From Streptomyces sp. NBC_00306 (GTDB lineage Bacteria; Actinomycetota; Actinomycetes; Streptomycetales; Streptomycetaceae), in contig NZ_CP108032.1 in the NCBI RefSeq assembly GCF_036169555.1, positions 6,014,001 to 6,078,000 of the forward strand: a stretch of DNA of 64,000 nt. Direction: 5' to 3'. The translations under genes were made by a program, and so were the position numbers. How positions within the stretch are numbered: the stretch's first letter is position 1; the number at the start of each line of letters is the position of its first letter. Below are positions 57,033 to 64,000 of this stretch, one piece after another. The notes under the pieces were generated by a model. That model had not been told where the DNA came from. It was given only the letters and a program-made list of their open reading frames with translations, and did no database searches.

Positions 57033-57797
57033 ATGCCTCCCTACGACCCGTCGGCCTACCCCCCTTTTGCTGTCACCGTCGATCTGGTCGTGCTCACCGT
57101 GCGTCGGCATGCGCTCTGCGCGCTGGTCGTTCGCCGCGGGGAGCCGCCGTTCCAGGGCCGGTGGGCGCTGCCCGGTGGCTTTGTCCGCGGGGACGAGGAT
57201 CTGTCGGCGGCCGCGGCACGTGAGCTCTCCGAGGAGACGGGCCTGTGCGTCCACGACCCCTTGTCGCCGGCCCCCGGCAATGGTGCGCACCTCGAGCAGC
57301 TCGCCACCTATGGCGATCCGAAACGGGACCCGAGGATGCGGGTCGTCAGCGTCGCCCATCTGGTTCTGGCTCCCGATCTGCCGGCTCCCCGGGCCGGCGG
57401 GGACGCGAACAGTGCGCGGTGGGCGCCGGTCGAGGACCTTCTCGGCCAGGAGAGCGGGTTCGCGCGGGAGGGTGAGTCGGCGGCTCCGCTGGCGTTCGAC
57501 CACGCGCGGATTCTGGGGGACGGGGTGGAGCGGGCGCGCTCCAAGATCGAGTACTCGTCGCTGGCCACAGCCTTCTGCCCGCCCGAGTTCACCGTCGGTG
57601 AGCTGCGCAGGGTGTACGAGGCGGTGTGGGGTGTCGCTCTGGACCCGAGAAACTTCCACCGCAAGGTGACCGGCACGCCAGGGTTCCTTGTCCCGGCGGG
57701 CGGCACGACCACTCGTCAGGGCGGCCGGCCCGCGCAGCTCTTCCGGGCGGGTGGGGCCACCGTGCTGAACCCGCCGATGCTGCGTCCGGAAGTCTGA
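57033..57797 (+). CDS. Nudix hydrolase with winged-helix domain (NrtR-like)
   Basis: This 254-residue protein has an N-terminal Nudix domain with an intact box GGFVRGDEDLSAAAARELSE followed by ETG, so pyrophosphatase activity is possible. A C-terminal winged helix (FTVGELRRVYEAVWGVALDP, NFHRKVTG) is typical of NrtR regulators, which bind ADP-ribose and control NAD metabolism. The ATG at 57033 is chosen; the frame upstream is low-complexity. No NAD genes are adjacent. Confidence 0.87.
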   Translation: MPPYDPSAYPPFAVTVDLVVLTVRRHALCALVVRRGEPPFQGRWALPGGFVRGDEDLSAAAARELSEETGLCVHDPLSPAPGNGAHLEQLATYGDPKRDPRMRVVSVAHLVLAPDLPAPRAGGDANSARWAPVEDLLGQESGFAREGESAAPLAFDHARILGDGVERARSKIEYSSLATAFCPPEFTVGELRRVYEAVWGVALDPRNFHRKVTGTPGFLVPAGGTTTRQGGRPAQLFRAGGATVLNPPMLRPEV

Positions 57798-58217
57798 CAC
57801 CGCCGCGGCGCGTCCGACCGCGTCACGCCCGGGCCGCCGCGCCAAGGACCCGGGTGCCCCGCCCACGCCGCCGGTCTGAGCCTCCCGCGGCCCCCGCCCC
57901 GCTCCGGCGGCCCTCCAACCCAGCCCGATCCGCACGCCTCGCCCGCACGCCCCTCCCGCATGCCCCGCACCCTCAGGGCACGCGCCGCCGCCTGACACCT
58001 TGCCCGCTCCGACCCGCACGGGCCCCCCACACCCCCCTGCGGGCACCCCCATCGCCCCAACCCCGCCGTCCTGCGCCCCGCGCTGCCTGACACCCGCGCT
58101 GCCTGACACCCGCCGAGTCACCCCTCCACCCTGCGCCAAAAGTCCAAAATGTCGCGTTATCTTGCTGCGGTAGCCCCACGCCGCCGAGCGGTACACCGCT
58201 CCTCCGCGAGAGAACAG
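57798..58217. other. Low-complexity C-rich intergenic region
   Basis: This 420-bp stretch is very rich in C on the plus strand. It contains a 16-bp direct repeat (58081-58112) and no convincing gene. Promoter elements for the ABC transporter gene should lie near its right end, where the sequence becomes less C-rich (58138-58170). Confidence 0.45.
58081..58112. repeat. 16-bp direct repeat, two copies
   Basis: CGCTGCCTGACACCCG occurs twice back to back with no mismatch. Confidence 0.9.
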
Positions 58218-59954
58218 ATGCTCCAGGCCATCGGACTGACCAGTGCCCACCGGCGGGACCTCCCGCCCGCCGTCGACGACCTCACCTTCGAGGCGCGGCC
58301 CGGCCAGGTCACGGCCCTCCTCGGGGCGGACGGTTCCGGCAAGTCGACGGCACTGCGCCTGATGCTCGAACTCGAACCGGGCCGCGGCATCACCTACTTC
58401 CGCGGCAACCCCCTGCATCGCATCGCCCACCCCGCCCGCGAGGTCGGGGTGCTCCTCGGCGACGTGCCCGGCCATCCCGCACGCACTGCCCGAGGTCAGC
58501 TCCGTATGCTCTGCGCCGCCGCTGGCGTGCCGGTGGCAAGGGCCGACGAGATGCTCGACGTCGTCGGGCTCGCAGGTCTCGGCGCCCAGCAACTCGGTAC
58601 GCTCTCGCGCGGGATGGACCGCAGACTCGGCCTCGCCTCCGCCCTGTTGGGCGACCCGCAGACCCTCATCCTCGACGAGCCCGGCAAGGGCCTTGCCCCG
58701 CGCGAGACGGGCTGGTTGTACACCCTGCTGCGCGAGCACGCCGAACAGGGCGGAACCGTGCTCTGCACGACGAGCGACCCCAGAGAGGCGGCCCGCCTCG
58801 CGGATCATGTCGTCACCCTCGACGGCGGGCGGCTCGTCGGGGACCAGGACGCCCGGGAGTTCTCCCGCACGCGGCTGCGCCCCCGGGTCGCCGTCCGCAC
58901 CCCCCACGCGGCGCGTCTTGCCGCCGTCGTGCAGCGCGAGGCGCGGGCCGCCCAGCGGTCGGTCGAAGTGGTGACCGAGGCCAGCAACCGGCTCTCGGTC
59001 TACGGCAGCAGCTGTGCCGAGATCGGTGAAACGGCCTTCCGGCACGGCGTGCTCGTACACCGGCTCACCGACGAGATCGGTGACACGGGCCTCGCGTCCC
59101 CGGTTGCCGGGGACGCCGAAGTCGCGGCAGGGGCACGGCCGACGCCGCCCGCCGCCGGCCCTCCGCCGCTGCCCCGCCCCGCCACCAGCCCTGTCAGGCC
59201 GCTGCGTTACGAACTGCTGCGGCTCCTCGGCGTGCGTACTCCCGCCGTCATTTTCGCCGTCGTCATCCTCGTCTCCCTCGCCGCCTGCATCCTGCTCGCC
59301 CGCTCCCGGACCATGCCGCTGCCGGTCGTGCTCGCCGCCTGGCCGCCGTTCTTCCCGCTGCCGCCCGCGGCCTTCGGTGCCGGGCTGATCGGGGCCCTGT
59401 CCTTCGGTGAGGAGTTCCGCCACCCCGCGCTCGCCACCGCCCGAGGCATCGTCCCGCGCCGACTCGGGCTGCTGATCGCCAAACTCATGGTCACCGCCAC
59501 TGCCGCCCTGCTGCTGGCGCTCGTCGTCGTGGTGGCAGACGCCCAGGCTCTGCGCGTCGTCTACGGGAGCGATGTCACCGACCTGCCACGGAACTGGCCC
59601 GCGCTGGCGGCCGGTTGGGGCGGCCTCTCCGTCGGCTGCGCCTGGGCCGGTCTGCTCGCGGCGGGAGTCTTCCGCGTCACGGCCGCCGGAGTGGCCGCCG
59701 TGCTCGCCGTGCCGATCATCATTGCCCCACTGGTGCAGAAGGCGATCATCGGACCGTCCGTGCGTTCGATCGCCGGAATCTCCGGGAGACTTCGCGAACT
59801 GACCTGGGTCCGGCTTCCCCGGCAGGCCGACGACCTGGTCATGGCCGGGGTGCGGGTCCTCGCCCAACCCGTCGGAGCCGCACTGGTCTTGTCGTTGTCG
59901 GTCCTGATCTGCGCATATATGGTCACCGGCCTTCGCCGTCGGGCACCTTGGTGA
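58218..59954 (+). CDS. ABC transporter, fused ATPase and permease
   Basis: This 578-residue protein has an N-terminal ABC ATPase: Walker A LLGADGSGKSTAL, a weak signature LSRGMDRRLGL and Walker B TLILDEPGKGL. The C-terminal half from about residue 330 has six hydrophobic segments (for example AVIFAVVILVSLAACILLA), an ABC-2-type permease. The divergent signature and fusion resemble export systems of Streptomyces. The ATG at 58218 (MLQAIGLTSAHR) is chosen; an upstream ATG at 58149 gives a non-family extension. The substrate is unknown. It adjoins whiH. Confidence 0.85.
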   Translation: MLQAIGLTSAHRRDLPPAVDDLTFEARPGQVTALLGADGSGKSTALRLMLELEPGRGITYFRGNPLHRIAHPAREVGVLLGDVPGHPARTARGQLRMLCAAAGVPVARADEMLDVVGLAGLGAQQLGTLSRGMDRRLGLASALLGDPQTLILDEPGKGLAPRETGWLYTLLREHAEQGGTVLCTTSDPREAARLADHVVTLDGGRLVGDQDAREFSRTRLRPRVAVRTPHAARLAAVVQREARAAQRSVEVVTEASNRLSVYGSSCAEIGETAFRHGVLVHRLTDEIGDTGLASPVAGDAEVAAGARPTPPAAGPPPLPRPATSPVRPLRYELLRLLGVRTPAVIFAVVILVSLAACILLARSRTMPLPVVLAAWPPFFPLPPAAFGAGLIGALSFGEEFRHPALATARGIVPRRLGLLIAKLMVTATAALLLALVVVVADAQALRVVYGSDVTDLPRNWPALAAGWGGLSVGCAWAGLLAAGVFRVTAAGVAAVLAVPIIIAPLVQKAIIGPSVRSIAGISGRLRELTWVRLPRQADDLVMAGVRVLAQPVGAALVLSLSVLICAYMVTGLRRRAPW

Positions 59955-60113
59955 TCATGAGCGACCGGGGAGCGGGCTTCTGCTCACAACTCCCTTGAGT
60001 GCGCCCGTTTCCTTCCGATAAGGCGTCAATTGCGGGGCGGGCGCCGATCACCCTTTCGTGTGCTTTTCACCAAAGACCTCAAGGGCTGCCGGAGCCTCGC
60101 CGACAAAGGATGC

Positions 60114-61001
60114 GTGAGTACCCTTGCGCACACCATGATGACCGCCGCCCGCCCCGCCGATTCGGGCCTTGCAGGACCGGGCGAACTCGACCGCTACCCC
60201 TACCCGGAGTCCCCGGGTGTCGACCGCGTCGGCCCGCCCTCCTGGGAGGGTTCGGAAACGGAGTTGGGCCGGGTCGGCCGCCGCGCGGCAGGCAACCGGG
60301 GCCGCGGGCTGCACGGCCAACTCGTGCAACAGCTCGGCCAGATGATTGTTTCCGGGGATCTGGGTGCCGACCGCCCGCTCGTCCCCGAGGAGATCGGCCA
60401 GCGTTTCGAGGTCTCCCGCACCGTCGTCCGTGAGTCACTGCGCGTCCTCGAGGCGAAGGGCCTCGTCAGCGCCCGCCCCAATGTCGGCACCAGGGTCCGG
60501 CCCGTCAGCGACTGGAACCTTCTGGACGCCGACATCATCGAGTGGCGCGCCTTCGGTCCGCAGCGTGACGATCAGCGTCGCGAGCTCTCCGAGCTGCGCT
60601 GGACCATCGAGCCCCTCGCCGCCCGTCTCGCCGCCGGCCACGGCCGTGAGGACATCCAGCAGCGGCTCTCCGACATGGTCGAGATCATGGGCCACGCCCT
60701 TGCTCAGGGTGACGGCATCACGTTCTCGCGGGCTGACACCGAATTCCATGCCCTGCTCATCCAGCTCGCCGGGAACCGCATGCTGGAGCACCTCTCCGGC
60801 ATCGTCTCGGCGGCCCTCCAGGTCTCCGGCGGTCCGGTCACGGGCTGTGACCGCCCGAACGAGGCCTCTCTGGCGCACCACGGCCGTATCGTCGAAGCTC
60901 TCGCGGCCGGGGACGCGCCCGGCGCCGAGTCCGCCATGCGTCAACTGTTGACCGTTCATCCGGAGGTGGAGCGCGTCGTGCCCGCCCCCCGCGAGCACTG
61001 A
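60114..61001 (+). CDS. whiH: GntR/FadR-family sporulation regulator WhiH
   Basis: This 295-residue regulator has a winged helix (LVPEEIGQRFEVSRTVVRES, RVLEAKGLVSARPNVGTRV) and a C-terminal FCD ligand domain with ELSELRWTIEPLAARLAAG and a Asp/His metal pattern. The GTG at 60114 has AAAGGA upstream. Position immediately before hrdB matches S. coelicolor whiH, which is required for sporulation septation in aerial hyphae. The ligand is unknown. The first 75 residues are variable. Confidence 0.87.
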   Translation: MSTLAHTMMTAARPADSGLAGPGELDRYPYPESPGVDRVGPPSWEGSETELGRVGRRAAGNRGRGLHGQLVQQLGQMIVSGDLGADRPLVPEEIGQRFEVSRTVVRESLRVLEAKGLVSARPNVGTRVRPVSDWNLLDADIIEWRAFGPQRDDQRRELSELRWTIEPLAARLAAGHGREDIQQRLSDMVEIMGHALAQGDGITFSRADTEFHALLIQLAGNRMLEHLSGIVSAALQVSGGPVTGCDRPNEASLAHHGRIVEALAAGDAPGAESAMRQLLTVHPEVERVVPAPREH

Positions 61002-61082
61002 TCCGCTCACGGCCGGAACGCAGAGGCGTACGCACCGCGTGTCGCCGGATTCCACGGGGGTCCGGCGGCACGATTGTGTGGG

Positions 61083-61094
61083 GAACGTCTGTTC
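61083..61094. promoter_or_regulatory. LexA-box-like palindrome GAACGTCTGTTC
   Basis: GAACGTCTGTTC fits GAACRNNYGTTC exactly, the core of the actinobacterial LexA operator. It is 46 bp upstream of the candidate hrdB promoter -35. The flanking bases are G and T rather than the preferred C and G, so binding is not certain. Confidence 0.5.
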
Positions 61095-61140
61095 TGGTCG
61101 TTTCGCGGAGAATGGGGTGTGACTCGGGCCACGCGGATTG

Positions 61141-61170
61141 GGCGTAACACTCCTCGAAACAGTGCGATGA
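61141..61170 (+). promoter_or_regulatory. Candidate ECF (ShbA-type) promoter of hrdB
   Basis: GGCGTAAC (61141-61148) and CGATGA (61165-61170) are 16 bp apart. This matches the type of promoter through which the ECF sigma factor ShbA drives hrdB in Streptomyces. It lies about 165 bp before the hrdB start. Confidence 0.65.
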
Positions 61171-61335
61171 CCTAAGAGGTGGCAGCCGAGGAGGGAATAC
61201 AGCAGTCGTTCACGGCGCTGTCGAGTTCCAAGGTTCCGCCCGCGCCACCGGCACATCCGCAGCCAGGTGGTCGTCGGCTCCGGCCCGATCATGGGCGGGG
61301 CCGGAAGCCGTTTCCATCGTTCCGAGAGGTTGTTC

Positions 61336-62895
61336 GTGTCGGCCAGCACATCCCGTACGCTCCCGCCGGAGATCGCCGAGTCCGAGTCTGTGATGGCGCT
61401 CATCGAGCGGGGAAAGGCTGATGGGCAGATCGCCGGCGATGACGTGCGTCGGGCCTTCGAGGCTGACCAGATTCCGCCAACCCAGTGGAAGAATGTTCTG
61501 CGCAGCCTCAACCAGATCCTCGAGGAAGAGGGTGTGACGCTGATGGTCAGTGCCGCGGAGTCGCCGAAGCGCGCCCGCAAGAGCGTCGCTGCGAAGAGCC
61601 CGGCAAAGCGCACCGCCACCAAGACCGTCGCGGCCAAGACCGCCACGGCGAAAACTGTCGCCGCCTCCGCGGCGCCGACGGCCGAGTCCGTCGACGTCCA
61701 GGCCGGCGACGAGGTCTCGGAGGCCGCGCCTGCCAAGAAGGCGGCCGCCAAGAAGACGGTTGCGAAGAAGACGGCGGCCAAGAAGACCGCCGCCAAGAAG
61801 ACCGTGGCGAAGAAGGCCACGTCGAAGAAGGACTCCGACGAGCCCGCCGAGGGCGAGGAGCTCGTCGACGAGGCACAGCCCGGAGCCAAGGGCGAAGAGG
61901 AAGAGACCGAGGGCGAGAGCAAGGGCTTCGTCCTGTCCGACGACGACGAGGACGACGCGCCCGCACAGCAGGTCGCGGTCGCCGGCGCCACCGCCGACCC
62001 GGTCAAGGACTACCTGAAGCAGATCGGCAAGGTCCCCCTCCTCAACGCCGAGCAGGAGGTCGAGCTCGCCAAGCGCATCGAGGCCGGCCTGTTCGCCGAG
62101 GACAAGCTGGCGAACTCCGACAAGCTGGCGCCGAAGCTCAAGCGCGAGCTGGAGATCATCGCCGAGGACGGCCGCCGCGCCAAGAACCACCTGCTGGAGG
62201 CCAACCTCCGGCTGGTCGTCTCGCTGGCCAAGCGCTACACCGGTCGCGGCATGCTCTTCCTGGACCTCATCCAGGAGGGCAACCTCGGTCTGATCCGCGC
62301 GGTCGAGAAGTTCGACTACACCAAGGGCTACAAGTTCTCCACGTACGCCACCTGGTGGATCCGTCAGGCCATCACCCGCGCCATGGCCGACCAGGCCCGC
62401 ACCATCCGTATCCCGGTGCACATGGTCGAGGTCATCAACAAGCTCGCGCGCGTGCAGCGCCAGATGCTCCAGGACCTGGGCCGCGAGCCCACCCCGGAGG
62501 AGCTGGCCAAGGAACTCGACATGACCCCCGAGAAGGTCATCGAGGTCCAGAAGTACGGCCGTGAGCCGATCTCCCTGCACACCCCGCTGGGCGAGGACGG
62601 CGACAGCGAATTCGGTGACCTCATCGAGGACTCCGAGGCGGTCGTCCCGGCCGACGCGGTCAGCTTCACCCTGCTGCAGGAGCAGCTCCACTCGGTGCTC
62701 GACACGCTCTCCGAGCGTGAGGCCGGTGTCGTCTCCATGCGCTTCGGTCTCACCGACGGTCAGCCGAAGACGCTGGACGAGATCGGCAAGGTCTACGGCG
62801 TGACGCGTGAGCGGATTCGCCAGATCGAGTCGAAGACGATGTCGAAGCTGCGCCACCCGTCGCGTTCGCAGGTGCTGCGCGACTACCTCGACTAG
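61336..62895 (+). CDS. hrdB: Principal RNA polymerase sigma factor HrdB
   Basis: HrdB (519 aa) is the essential housekeeping sigma-70 factor. The N-terminal MSASTSRTLPPEIAESESVM matches other Streptomyces HrdB, followed by a Lys/Ala repeat segment (KKTVAKKTAAKKTAAKK) and an acidic stretch. Region 1.2 is DPVKDYLKQIGKVPLL; region 2 includes GMLFLDLIQEGNLGLIRAVE and KFSTYATWWIRQAITRAM; region 4 ends RIRQIESKTMSKLRHPSRSQ. The GTG at 61336 is the family start. A 15-bp hairpin follows. Confidence 0.98.
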   Translation: MSASTSRTLPPEIAESESVMALIERGKADGQIAGDDVRRAFEADQIPPTQWKNVLRSLNQILEEEGVTLMVSAAESPKRARKSVAAKSPAKRTATKTVAAKTATAKTVAASAAPTAESVDVQAGDEVSEAAPAKKAAAKKTVAKKTAAKKTAAKKTVAKKATSKKDSDEPAEGEELVDEAQPGAKGEEEETEGESKGFVLSDDDEDDAPAQQVAVAGATADPVKDYLKQIGKVPLLNAEQEVELAKRIEAGLFAEDKLANSDKLAPKLKRELEIIAEDGRRAKNHLLEANLRLVVSLAKRYTGRGMLFLDLIQEGNLGLIRAVEKFDYTKGYKFSTYATWWIRQAITRAMADQARTIRIPVHMVEVINKLARVQRQMLQDLGREPTPEELAKELDMTPEKVIEVQKYGREPISLHTPLGEDGDSEFGDLIEDSEAVVPADAVSFTLLQEQLHSVLDTLSEREAGVVSMRFGLTDGQPKTLDEIGKVYGVTRERIRQIESKTMSKLRHPSRSQVLRDYLD

Positions 62896-62921
62896 TCGGC
62901 ACAGTCGATTTTCGGTCGTTC

Positions 62922-62955
62922 GAGGGCCCGGATCCCGTCAGGGATCCGGGCCCTC
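62922..62955. terminator. Perfect 15-bp hairpin after hrdB
   Basis: GAGGGCCCGGATCCC (62922-62936) pairs exactly with 62941-62955 around a GTCA loop, 26 bp after the hrdB stop. Confidence 0.92.
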
Positions 62956-63032
62956 GGCCTGTGTGAGGGTGCGGCCGCGGTCGACGTGCGTGACTCTGAG
63001 TGGACTCCATTCACGCAGAGTCAGGAGGCCGT

Positions 63033-63848
63033 ATGCGTCGTCCCCTCGTCCGAGCCTTGACAGGGGCGCTGGCCCTCATGTCCTCGGCGGTTCTCGCGCC
63101 CCTGGCGGCGTCCGTCCCGGCAGCCGCCGACGGCGTAGTCGTGGGTGGCTCCCCGGTACGCGCCGCCGACAGTCCCTGGGTGGTGGCCCTCTCCAGCCGT
63201 GACCGGTTCGGAGGAACCCGCGCGGGTCAGTTCTGCGGCGGCGTCGTGGTGGCGCCGACCAAGGTGATGACCGCGGCGCACTGCCTGAGCCGGACCGTGC
63301 TGGGTCAGAAGGTGAGCGACGTCGCGGACCTGCGGGTCATCGCCGGACGGTCGGCGCTGGCCGGCGCGGGCGGGCAGGAGATCGCCGTCAGTGACAGCTG
63401 GGTCTCGCCCCGTTACGACCCTGCGACCAACAGTGCGGACATGGCGGTGCTGACGCTGGCGAAGGCCCTCCCGGCGTCCTTCGTCCTGCCGCTGGCGGGT
63501 GCCGGTGACGCCGCGTACGCGCCGGGCACCAGCGCCACCGTCTACGGATGGGGCGACATGAGCGGCAGCGGCCTCTACGCCTCGTCGCTGCGTGCCGCCC
63601 CGGTGACCGTCCTGTCGGACGGGACCTGCGAGCAGGCCTATCCCGGCGGTCTGGGGGGCCGCTACGTGGCTTCCACGATGCTCTGCGCCGGAGACCCCCG
63701 AGGAGGCCACGACGCCTGTCAGGGGGACAGTGGAGGCCCGCTGGTGGCCCAGGGCCGCCTCATCGGGCTGGTGTCCTGGGGGAGCGGCTGCGGGCGGGCC
63801 GACAGTCCGGGGGTGTACACGCGGGTCTCCGCGGTGTCCGGGACCTAA
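63033..63848 (+). CDS. Secreted trypsin-like serine protease
   Basis: This 271-residue secreted S1 protease has a signal peptide (RRPLVRALTGALALMSSAVL) ending near AASVPAAA. The catalytic triad is seen as His in VMTAAHCL, Asp in NSADMAVLTLA and Ser in CQGDSGGPLV, with an Asp in the primary specificity position (DACQGDSGG) indicating Arg/Lys preference. It ends GVYTRVSAVSGT, about 10 residues short of S. griseus trypsin. The ATG at 63033 has GGAGG upstream. Confidence 0.92.
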   Translation: MRRPLVRALTGALALMSSAVLAPLAASVPAAADGVVVGGSPVRAADSPWVVALSSRDRFGGTRAGQFCGGVVVAPTKVMTAAHCLSRTVLGQKVSDVADLRVIAGRSALAGAGGQEIAVSDSWVSPRYDPATNSADMAVLTLAKALPASFVLPLAGAGDAAYAPGTSATVYGWGDMSGSGLYASSLRAAPVTVLSDGTCEQAYPGGLGGRYVASTMLCAGDPRGGHDACQGDSGGPLVAQGRLIGLVSWGSGCGRADSPGVYTRVSAVSGT

Positions 63849-63897
63849 AAGGCCTCCGGGTCAGAACGGACCGCTGACGCGGTCACGGTACGAGAGC

Positions 63898-63932
63898 GGG
63901 CGGCCGCCCCTGGTGTTCAGGGGCTGCCGCCC
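63898..63932. terminator. Hairpin after the trypsin gene
   Basis: GGGCGGC and GCCCCTG on the left pair with CAGGGGC and GCCGCCC on the right, with one mismatch, around a 5-nt loop. It may serve both the trypsin gene and whatever lies beyond the right edge. The remaining 68 bp show no callable gene. Confidence 0.75.
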
Positions 63933-64000
63933 GTCAGCCGGTCCTGGACCGACCTTGGCTCGTCGTGGATGTGAGGTATCAGTGATCCTCTTCACCGACG

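Larger units (their letters stand above)
61002..61335. promoter_or_regulatory. Upstream control region of hrdB
   Basis: This 334-bp gap contains a LexA-type palindrome (61083-61094) and an ECF-type promoter (61141-61170), listed separately. No gene was recognised in it. Confidence 0.6.

Noticed and set aside
63815..63848. Frameshift at the 3' end of the trypsin gene
   Set aside because: The protein ends about 10 residues early relative to S. griseus trypsin, but all catalytic parts are present and natural length variation explains it equally well.
63979..64000. A possible minus-strand gene end at the right edge
   Set aside because: Only six sense codons before a TGA are visible, too few to support a gene.

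Overview
The window is high-GC actinobacterial chromosome. Gene content and order (recA-recX, gluABCD, miaB, miaA-dapF, a SpoT-like gene, hflX, a siderophore-synthetase cluster, dinG, lexA/nrdRJ, rnhB, recQ, a WhiH-like regulator, hrdB) match the core region of a Streptomyces chromosome. Many GTG starts, GGAGG-type ribosome sites and long GC-rich hairpin terminators fit this. No rRNA, tRNA or CRISPR array was seen.

Layout. 1-5000: an edge-truncated alpha/alpha-barrel protein, a DUF3046 protein, an AI-2E-family membrane protein, SOS-regulated recA with recX, then a 7-bp tandem repeat. 4767-7624 (minus): rhodanese and cysteine dioxygenase behind a tiny cysteine-rich leader ORF, then an FAD monooxygenase. 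7854-13535: the gluABCD glutamate transporter (minus), divergent from its likely two-component regulators gluR-gluK. 13621-19899: a TAXI binding protein, miaB, an intact IS481-type element at the miaB stop codon beside a 219-bp MITE-like repeat, a LigB-like protein, a small acidic protein and miaA. 20005-26855: a small membrane protein, dapF, a RelA/SpoT-type protein (rshA), an M1 peptidase and hflX. 26994-29690 (minus): two tandem paralogous secreted trypsin-like lipoproteins. 30007-36047: a four-gene NIS siderophore cluster (aminotransferase, two IucA/IucC synthetases, one GNAT). 36091-43088: dinG, lexA and the nrdR-nrdJ operon, with LexA and NrdR sites in the shared intergenic region. 43199-51995: RraA-like, TerD-like, DUF1152, YdbC-like, phosphatase and ADP-ribosylglycohydrolase genes, an MFS pump divergent from a TetR regulator with two identical operators, rnhB and a hypothetical gene. 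52361-63848: a hypothetical gene, a RecQ-phosphoribosyltransferase fusion, DUF4192, a Nudix/winged-helix regulator, a fused ABC transporter, whiH, hrdB and a secreted trypsin.

The region is mostly housekeeping: DNA repair and the SOS response (recA, recX, lexA, dinG, recQ), dNTP supply (nrdRJ), tRNA modification (miaA, miaB), (p)ppGpp turnover and the principal sigma factor. The most interesting points are regulatory: a LexA-type site upstream of hrdB, head-to-head consensus DnaA boxes between recQ and DUF4192, and a Cys-rich leader ORF before cysteine dioxygenase. An unusual siderophore gene set lacking a hydroxylase and decarboxylase, and two stacked mobile elements at the 3' end of miaB, also stand out.
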